From a bacterium (lineage in GTDB: Bacteria > Patescibacteriota > Saccharimonadia > Saccharimonadales > UBA4665): DNA of 43,966 nt. Made by a program: the position numbers and the translations under genes. Under the pieces are notes generated by a model, which worked only from the letters and a program-made list of their open reading frames with translations, was not told the DNA's origin and did no database searches. The stretch is taken from assembly GCA_021800155.1 (NCBI GenBank), contig JAJYZG010000007.1, positions 1 to 43,966 on the forward strand. Direction: 5' to 3'. The first letter of the stretch is position 1; each line of letters starts with the position of its first letter. Shown here in pieces: positions 38,901 to 43,966 of this stretch.

Positions 38901-41021
38901 ACAACCGGTTATACCTATGTTGCTACTACAGCCGGTGACGAATTAGCTTATGATACGTCAGTGACCGGAGGTACTCCTACGTTTCCAACCGCTACCCAGA
39001 GTTCGTCCGGTTATTATATTGCCATTGCTGCCGATATAGCCGGGTACACCGGTACATCAGTCATTGTTAACTCGACTTCAACTCAAGAAGCCAATTTTAA
39101 CGTTCAGGCTGCGACCAGTGGCAGTATTGCCGGAGTTCTCCAGGCTGCGAGCAGTGGTACGGCGGATATTTTCGATGCCCGCAATGCTAGCGGCAACAAC
39201 ATAGTAGCAATCAATTCGAGTACGGGTTTGACTCTCGGTACGTCGAGTGCTGTGAACGGTCAACTGGTCTTTAATGATAGCGGCAATAATAATTCTATTA
39301 CGCTTGCGGCGCCGACGGCGGTCGGTTCAAACTATACTATGGTTCTTCCAACCACCACCCCGGCTCCGGGCGAGTGTCTGGCGACAAGTCCGAATAATGC
39401 TAATCAGCTGACTTTTTCTTCGTGTGCTAACCAGGTAACTAGTATTGCTATAAATTACGTAAATATGTGGGACGTTAGCGGTAAAGGAGTCACCTCCCTA
39501 ACGGTTGATCCGAGCAACTTAAATGATCTCATGGTACTGTTTTCCAACCCGGCTAACGGAGGAGCGACGATTAGTTCTGTTAGCGGCGGCGGTGTAACCG
39601 ATTGGACAAAAGTTACCGGTACCTCATCGGGTTCTGGTTCAGGTACAACTACAATTGAAATGTGGAAGGGCGTTGTTACCTCGACTGGCTCTAGTACAAT
39701 TAACGTTACCTTTGCGAGCTCTACCGGTAACCCCAACGAATTAGTGGCGATGGAATTTACGACTGGCAACACTACCGGATCATGGGTCATAGACTCAAGT
39801 GGTACTTTATATAACTCAGCTTCCACAACTGTAACTTACCCGAGTTTAACTCCCCAAAGCAGCAAGGACCTTTATGTAGGTTATGCTAGTGCCGGCTCAA
39901 CCATGACGGCCGGCACAACCAGCGGGTTTACTTATGCAACTACCAGCTTAACATCTCATATGGTGACATATAATAAAGCTGTTAGTTCAACTGTTCAGCC
40001 GACAGCAACCCAATCAGGATCAGATGCATCGCTGACCATCGGTGCCTTGATTGCTGCTTATTCAAGTTCGTCAGTGATCGCCAACTCTACGGTGACGCAG
40101 ACGGCTAACTTTAATGTCCAGGCCGCCACTAACGGTTCGGTTGCCGGAGTGCTTCAGGCCGCTGGAGGCGGAACCGGAGACATATTTGATGCACTGGACG
40201 CTAACAGCAATCTAGTAGACAGTATTGGCTACAGCGGCAATTTGCTAACTAAGCCTTCGCTTGCATCGGCTGCTGCGTTTCAGGTGCAAACACCGCTTGG
40301 TGCTAACGTGTTGTCTGTCAACACCAGCTCCTTAGCAGTGAATATTGGTGCCGGAGCCAGCGGCGAGAATACACCCTCACTGTTAGTCTTAGACAATGAG
40401 ACAGGTACGTCAAATGATCCGACTGAAGTTAACGGAGCGATGTACTATAACGCGACTACCAATACTTTCCGCTGCGGTGTTGCCGGTGCCTGGCAAACGT
40501 GTACCGGATTACTCTATTCTAATGTTTCAGCCTCTGCCGCCAACAGTGATTGCACAAATAATTGCGCCGCTTTTTCAACAGCGGCTGCCGTGCCGGCTGA
40601 TTATTGCCAAACCGGACGGGTGATTAAGATTACCGACGCCGGCTACTACAGCAGCGCATCAACGGCTACAACGCTTCAGTTCGGCATTTACTATGGCTCA
40701 AGTGCGACTTCTGCTTCTAGCGACACACAAGTAGGTAGTCTTACGCCTTCATTGAGTACCGCCTCTGCCAGTAATTATTATTTCCAGATTAATTATGACA
40801 TAATTTGCTTTTCTACCTCAAGCATGGAAGCCGAAGGAACATTATCTATCCAAAATACTGCATCTAACAGCTCAAGTTTGCTTCTGCTGCCGATTGCTTC
40901 AACGTCGACTACTACGGTTGCGACCAATGCTGCAAATAACCTCTATCTTTTTCCGATCTGGGGAGCTGCCAGCACCTCAAACACTGCTACCCTTACCCAA
41001 ATGATCGTTAACGGCTACTAA
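35997..41021 (+). CDS. Giant (1674 aa) secreted surface protein with three about 1-kb internal repeats
   Basis: Signal peptide, INQTIEFQGRLLNAQGALVPDGYYNIEFKIYENGDG N-domain, three repeats each with SGGGV.WTK...EMW.G.V and QAATxGSVAGxLQAA spacers. Confidence 0.9.
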   Translation: MSFGKAKTQTLALKGAFLGVLLLVLFVFVGHTQAATGINQTIEFQGRLLNAQGALVPDGYYNIEFKIYENGDGQSAGDTTGSPAGTLLWTEDYLNYNNQGVKVVNGFFSVDLGSINPFGTSIDWNQSVLWLSMNIAGTSTTCSTFTSCSPDGEMLPMQPLTASPYALNSGQLGGLSSTQFVQLGQGVQTDASLNPSIFINKTGTGNLLELQASGTDAFVISNSGDVSFGNNTTAHSISVNLAPASTAGVALSVSAGAGGSGTTALSGGNLTLQGGAGGGTDGNGGGVIIDAGAPNGTGSGGNIDIGTQYAANVIIGNNALASLSFNAKGIGATINGSSTAPGVLFQTTTNSSTALEIQNNSANRVFAVDTSGNQAILGQAGKLNGTLEFKNSSGSNAISLNSTAANANYSLTLPSSAPNPGLCIETSNSAASQLVFASCSNTNASITEVQEWDANATNTLTIDPSAIGNEIVLTTQIPTSGVTVTAISGGGVSNWTKAVVNNGNGTVNRVEMWIGTVTATGSSTITVTYSAAPGSEEVTATEFTAAGINASTTWGLDSTGAQINSASTVVTFPSLNSINSDELYFGYGQVEYPPSSAGSTPGFNYIVTSTQHNIITYNSSTNANTAYQPTANQSSSGESNVVSAILTAFVTSTAINNSTSVQQANFYVQAATGGSVAGILQAASSGTADILDLRNTNGVNVASVGDSGVATFQSSATSGTTFQVQNTGGKNILGVNPSSDTVALGSSNSVAGDLSFYDASDTNSISLASPSAIAASYTLTLPSNTPTAGLCLGTSPSNANQLIFTSCATQVSAGSITYVNEWNTSGSDVTSLSISPVNVGDLLIFYSHATNDVTVSSVSGGGVNTWTKVTSGSNGTNGGEIEMWRGVVSTVGASSISVTYSASPGTNEIVVEEFTMHSANSTWAIDNSGVNYNTTTSTTVDYPSLTPTNSSELYTGYGWAQYSMSAGTTTGYTYVATTAGDELAYDTSVTGGTPTFPTATQSSSGYYIAIAADIAGYTGTSVIVNSTSTQEANFNVQAATSGSIAGVLQAASSGTADIFDARNASGNNIVAINSSTGLTLGTSSAVNGQLVFNDSGNNNSITLAAPTAVGSNYTMVLPTTTPAPGECLATSPNNANQLTFSSCANQVTSIAINYVNMWDVSGKGVTSLTVDPSNLNDLMVLFSNPANGGATISSVSGGGVTDWTKVTGTSSGSGSGTTTIEMWKGVVTSTGSSTINVTFASSTGNPNELVAMEFTTGNTTGSWVIDSSGTLYNSASTTVTYPSLTPQSSKDLYVGYASAGSTMTAGTTSGFTYATTSLTSHMVTYNKAVSSTVQPTATQSGSDASLTIGALIAAYSSSSVIANSTVTQTANFNVQAATNGSVAGVLQAAGGGTGDIFDALDANSNLVDSIGYSGNLLTKPSLASAAAFQVQTPLGANVLSVNTSSLAVNIGAGASGENTPSLLVLDNETGTSNDPTEVNGAMYYNATTNTFRCGVAGAWQTCTGLLYSNVSASAANSDCTNNCAAFSTAAAVPADYCQTGRVIKITDAGYYSSASTATTLQFGIYYGSSATSASSDTQVGSLTPSLSTASASNYYFQINYDIICFSTSSMEAEGTLSIQNTASNSSSLLLLPIASTSTTTVATNAANNLYLFPIWGAASTSNTATLTQMIVNGY

Positions 41022-41022
41022 C

Positions 41023-41553
41023 TTAATAATTTTGAGTCATTGCAGATAGGATCTTTAAAAAGACTGCCTGGTTAATAGTCGAAGGCGCAGTAGCAATTAG
41101 CCAAGGCCCGTGATTGATCGGCAAACTGATCACTGACTTTATGGTGCCTCCATCGTTATATGCTCCGTAAAGAGCTTGTCCTAAAGCGGTTGTGAGGCTT
41201 GAGTGCAGCGGAATATAGGAAGAGGCATATTTGGCAATAACGGTATGTGAGGGCATCGGCTGCTCCGTAAATACGATAATGTTATTTTTTCCATAAGTGA
41301 TAGTAAAAATGACCACTCCGGGTCCGCCGGATTCAAACGAGCTGGTATCGAGGCGGTATCCTTTCGGCAGCTGTGCCTGAACGGGGTAATAGATCGGATA
41401 CGCGACTGCGTTAGCTATGTTTTTTGGTACCGGGCTAGTCGGTTTAGTGGTAACTAACACTAGAATGGCGATTACTAAAGCTGCAGTTATGATTGCCAGT
41501 ATAATTCGGCCCCCGTAACTGTTAAAAAGCTTAAACAAGCGTTCTCTTGCCAT
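41023..41553 (-). CDS. Membrane-anchored hypothetical protein
   Basis: N-terminal TM GGRIILAIITAALVIAILVLV; convergent with the giant gene, 1-nt gap. Confidence 0.7.
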   Translation of the reverse strand: MARERLFKLFNSYGGRIILAIITAALVIAILVLVTTKPTSPVPKNIANAVAYPIYYPVQAQLPKGYRLDTSSFESGGPGVVIFTITYGKNNIIVFTEQPMPSHTVIAKYASSYIPLHSSLTTALGQALYGAYNDGGTIKSVISLPINHGPWLIATAPSTINQAVFLKILSAMTQNY

Positions 41554-41599
41554 GCCTTAAGATAATAACTTATTCCTTTTACTACGAAAATCCTTTTAA

Positions 41600-42076
41600 C
41601 TAATTGGTTACCGTCAGTTGAGCATCATAGACTGCCCAATGCTTACCCAACCTACAGGTAATGTCCACTGGCCAATTACCCGGTGGTGTATTTTGGGGTA
41701 TGTGCCATGACCAGCTGACAGTTCCATAAGCATCGGCCGTTTTCGGGACTAAGCCGGGGTCGGTGCTTTTTACCCCGTTATATGTTACCGAAATTGTACA
41801 AGCTGCTCCACCGGCAGTTGAAATAATGATTGAACTGTTGCCTCCCGGTGCTACAGGCGAGTCAAAACCTTCTACGGCTACACCAACTAAGGCATTGGGG
41901 CCTGGTTTAGGTGGCGGTTTGATTGGCTGGAACTGCGCAGTCACGGTCGATTTAGCAGCTGCGCCGACTGACCCACGATCGTTTAGGTATGTATAAACAA
42001 ACCCAGATGCAAATATTAAAACCAACAGTATGAAAAAGGATAAAACAATTTTATGAACTAATTTAAGTTGCGGCAT
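41600..42076 (-). CDS. Secreted hypothetical Ig-like protein
   Basis: Signal/TM anchor and beta-rich domain SIIISTAGGAACTISVTYNGV. Confidence 0.7.
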   Translation of the reverse strand: MPQLKLVHKIVLSFFILLVLIFASGFVYTYLNDRGSVGAAAKSTVTAQFQPIKPPPKPGPNALVGVAVEGFDSPVAPGGNSSIIISTAGGAACTISVTYNGVKSTDPGLVPKTADAYGTVSWSWHIPQNTPPGNWPVDITCRLGKHWAVYDAQLTVTN

Positions 42077-42145
42077 TTTAAGCTCTCCACCAAAATTATA
42101 TATGCTATTCTTAACAATAAGAACCGAAAGTAGATATTGGCTCGA

Positions 42146-42222
42146 GGGGTATTAGCTCAGTTGGCTAGAGCGCGGCATTCGCATTGCCGAGGTCCGGGGT
42201 TCGACTCCCCGATACTCCACCA
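42146..42222 (+). tRNA. tRNA-Ala (anticodon CGC), CCA encoded
   Basis: Acceptor ggggtat/atactcc, anticodon stem cggca/tgccg with loop ttcgcat, ggttcgactcc T-arm, CCA. Confidence 0.93.
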
Positions 42223-42251
42223 CTTCGGGCATGTTCGAACCCTAATCCCTA

Positions 42252-42410
42252 CTAAGGGGGGCCGGAGTTCGCACATTCCCACTCAAGTCTCGCCAACAAG
42301 TCTTCGTCCAGCATGCTCTTGAAGGGCTGTAACAATCGAGCCTCAACCATCCCGTCGGCATCGATGTAGACGGCCTCGAAAACTGCCTGGTTGAAACATC
42401 GCCGTCCGGT
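42252..42410 (-). pseudogene. Serine-recombinase C-terminal remnant
   Basis: Minus-strand frame GRRCFNQAVFEAVYIDADGMVEARLLQPFKSMLDEDLLARLEWECANSGPP*, GC-rich, beside tRNA-Ala. Confidence 0.45.
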
Positions 42411-42448
42411 GGCCGACCCGGGGCATCGTAGACTCCACCAGCATCAAG

Positions 42449-42640
42449 CTAACGACGGACAAATTTTAAGCTCTTCTGGCAGTGTTTTGCTAACCAGGCT
42501 ACTTTACGGCCTTTAAAAGCATACTCACGCCATAGTTTGTTTCTGAATCTAATGGGGCGAGTTGGATTAGTCCAAGTTGCCTGGCATTTAAGGCATAAAT
42601 ACCATCGTCTACCATTCCTCGTTCCATTGTTACAATACAC
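42449..42640 (-). pseudogene. Transposase N-terminal (zinc-ribbon + HTH) fragment
   Basis: YCNNGTRNGRRWYLCLKCQATWTNPTRPIRFRNKLWREYAFKGRKVAWLAKHCQKSLKFVRR*. Confidence 0.6.
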
Positions 42641-42941
42641 ATTGGGGCCAGCGTATAGTTCTCATCGTATTTCCTCCTAGTTATGTTTGCACTTACTAGG
42701 ATACGACGAACTAATTACAGTCCGTTTCTTAGTTTTAATGTTCTAATAGCAACCCAAATTGTTTACTTAAACCGAAATGACTAATACTTACTCCTGCTCT
42801 CTTGTACTATACCACCTCGTTTTTATTGCTGTTATTCCTACTAATATTTTGTCGTCGCTAAATAACAAAAAAGCGGTGAGGAGTTAGAGTATATCCGCAG
42901 CGGTCGTTAATTTTAAGAACGCATTTAGTCTCTGTCAGAGC

Positions 42942-43966
42942 CTATGGGACAGCTGGGGTTGGCGGCGAATCCAGTGACTGCAGACTGCCATTACTGAAAG
43001 TTGCCCCGATGCGTAAACGAAAGTTGGTGGCCGGATGATAATATAGCGTCACATTGGATACTTCCGAATGACTGCTCGCACTATCCGGAAAGCTGGCAGA
43101 TTGGCTATCGTCAAGAATGATACGAATTAACATATACCGGCCCACATTTGTAGCAACACCGCAGCCGTTGGTCGTATAGGTGAGACCATAGGTAGGTCCG
43201 AGTTGGTTGCCGCCACCACTATCTAGGGTTGTAGGGGTGTTAAAAGTAGTGCAACCATTTGCAGCAAACTGGTAATTTACCAATACTCCGCCTGGACCGC
43301 TGCTACCTATACCAGGATTACCAGGAGCGCTGCCTTGCAAGCTGAGTTCGATTGGTGTCGGGTCGTTATTAGGCAGGCCAGTTATATCTATAAGTTTCGA
43401 ATAATATCCGACTCTAGGAATTGACTGCAGACCTGCATAATCCACCACCGCCGTATAACTCCCGGTATACCCCCCAATCTCATAAACGTACCCGTTATAT
43501 ACCACTGACGTGGCACTTGTCAGAGCTGTAGGTAGCGAATAGGCATTTGACCAAGCTCCTAAAGATCCATTACTATTTATACTTGCGTAATCCACCACCG
43601 CCGTATAACTCCCGGTATACCCCCCAATCTCATAAACATAGCCGTTATATACCACTGACGTGGCGTAATCTGTCCCCACCGGCAGACTGCCATTAGCGGT
43701 CGAAGTTGATTCGCACCACACCCCAACTAGCGTCCCGCTACAGCTGGCCGGAGCACTGAGCGCGCCGCTGCTAGATAATGCAGCGTAATCCACCACCGCC
43801 GTATAACTCCCGGTATACCCCCCAATCTCATAAACATAGCCGTTATATGCCACTGACGTGGCTTCATCTGTCCCCACCGGCAGACTGCCATTAGCGGTCG
43901 AAGTTGATTCGCACCACACCCCAACTATTGTCCCACTGCAGCTGGCCGGAGCACTGAGCGCGCCGC
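42942..43966 (-). CDS. Kelch-like repeat surface protein, 5' end beyond window
   Basis: Repeated YNGYVYEIGGYTGSYTAVVDYA; C-terminal jelly-roll-like region; frame open to window edge. Confidence 0.75.
   Translation of the reverse strand, partial: GALSAPASCSGTIVGVWCESTSTANGSLPVGTDEATSVAYNGYVYEIGGYTGSYTAVVDYAALSSSGALSAPASCSGTLVGVWCESTSTANGSLPVGTDYATSVVYNGYVYEIGGYTGSYTAVVDYASINSNGSLGAWSNAYSLPTALTSATSVVYNGYVYEIGGYTGSYTAVVDYAGLQSIPRVGYYSKLIDITGLPNNDPTPIELSLQGSAPGNPGIGSSGPGGVLVNYQFAANGCTTFNTPTTLDSGGGNQLGPTYGLTYTTNGCGVATNVGRYMLIRIILDDSQSASFPDSASSHSEVSNVTLYYHPATNFRLRIGATFSNGSLQSLDSPPTPAVP
43438..43966. repeat. Near-identical tandem repeats in kelch-like gene
   Basis: Core taatccaccaccgccgtataactcccggtataccccccaatctcataaac at 43438, 43588 and 43786 (spacing 150 and 198 bp). 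Confidence 0.9.

Noticed and set aside
42137-42322. Plus-strand ORF of 61 aa
   Set aside because: Lies over tRNA-Ala and its flank; spurious.

Overview
The window looks like Patescibacteria/Saccharibacteria (TM7)-type DNA. This is judged from protein style and gene content; no search was run. (1) 1-9 kb is an accessory island. It carries decayed IS copies, a MvdD-like ATP-grasp ligase with a small upstream peptide (candidate graspetide RiPP), BrnT/BrnA-like and Phd/PIN toxin-antitoxin pairs, a frameshifted S23/Avd-like four-helix-bundle gene, and a mercury-resistance-like operon (ArsR, MerF-like, thioredoxin-like, Cys-rich membrane protein, MerA). (2) 9-23 kb holds a P-type cation ATPase, an LCP protein, a pilin-like protein, metal/anion transporters (TSUP+DUF1634, VIT, NicO-like), a Fur-family regulator and a baeRF-like protein. 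(3) 23.5-29.5 kb holds two tRNAs and then an atypical F1-type ATPase operon (b-like, delta, alpha, gamma, beta, epsilon). It starts with a secreted-ectodomain protein whose C-terminal hairpin resembles subunit c but has no acidic ion-binding residue, and no subunit a gene is visible. This is the strongest candidate for an undescribed system. (4) 29.5-44 kb is a large cell-surface cluster: WxL/DUF916-like proteins, a PKD-like protein, a 1674-aa protein with three internal repeats, and kelch-like tandem repeats. It is interrupted by tRNA-Ala with mobile-element remnants beside it. Regulatory reading suggests pervasive leaderless promoters and a Nur-box-like operator in front of the NicO-like transporter.
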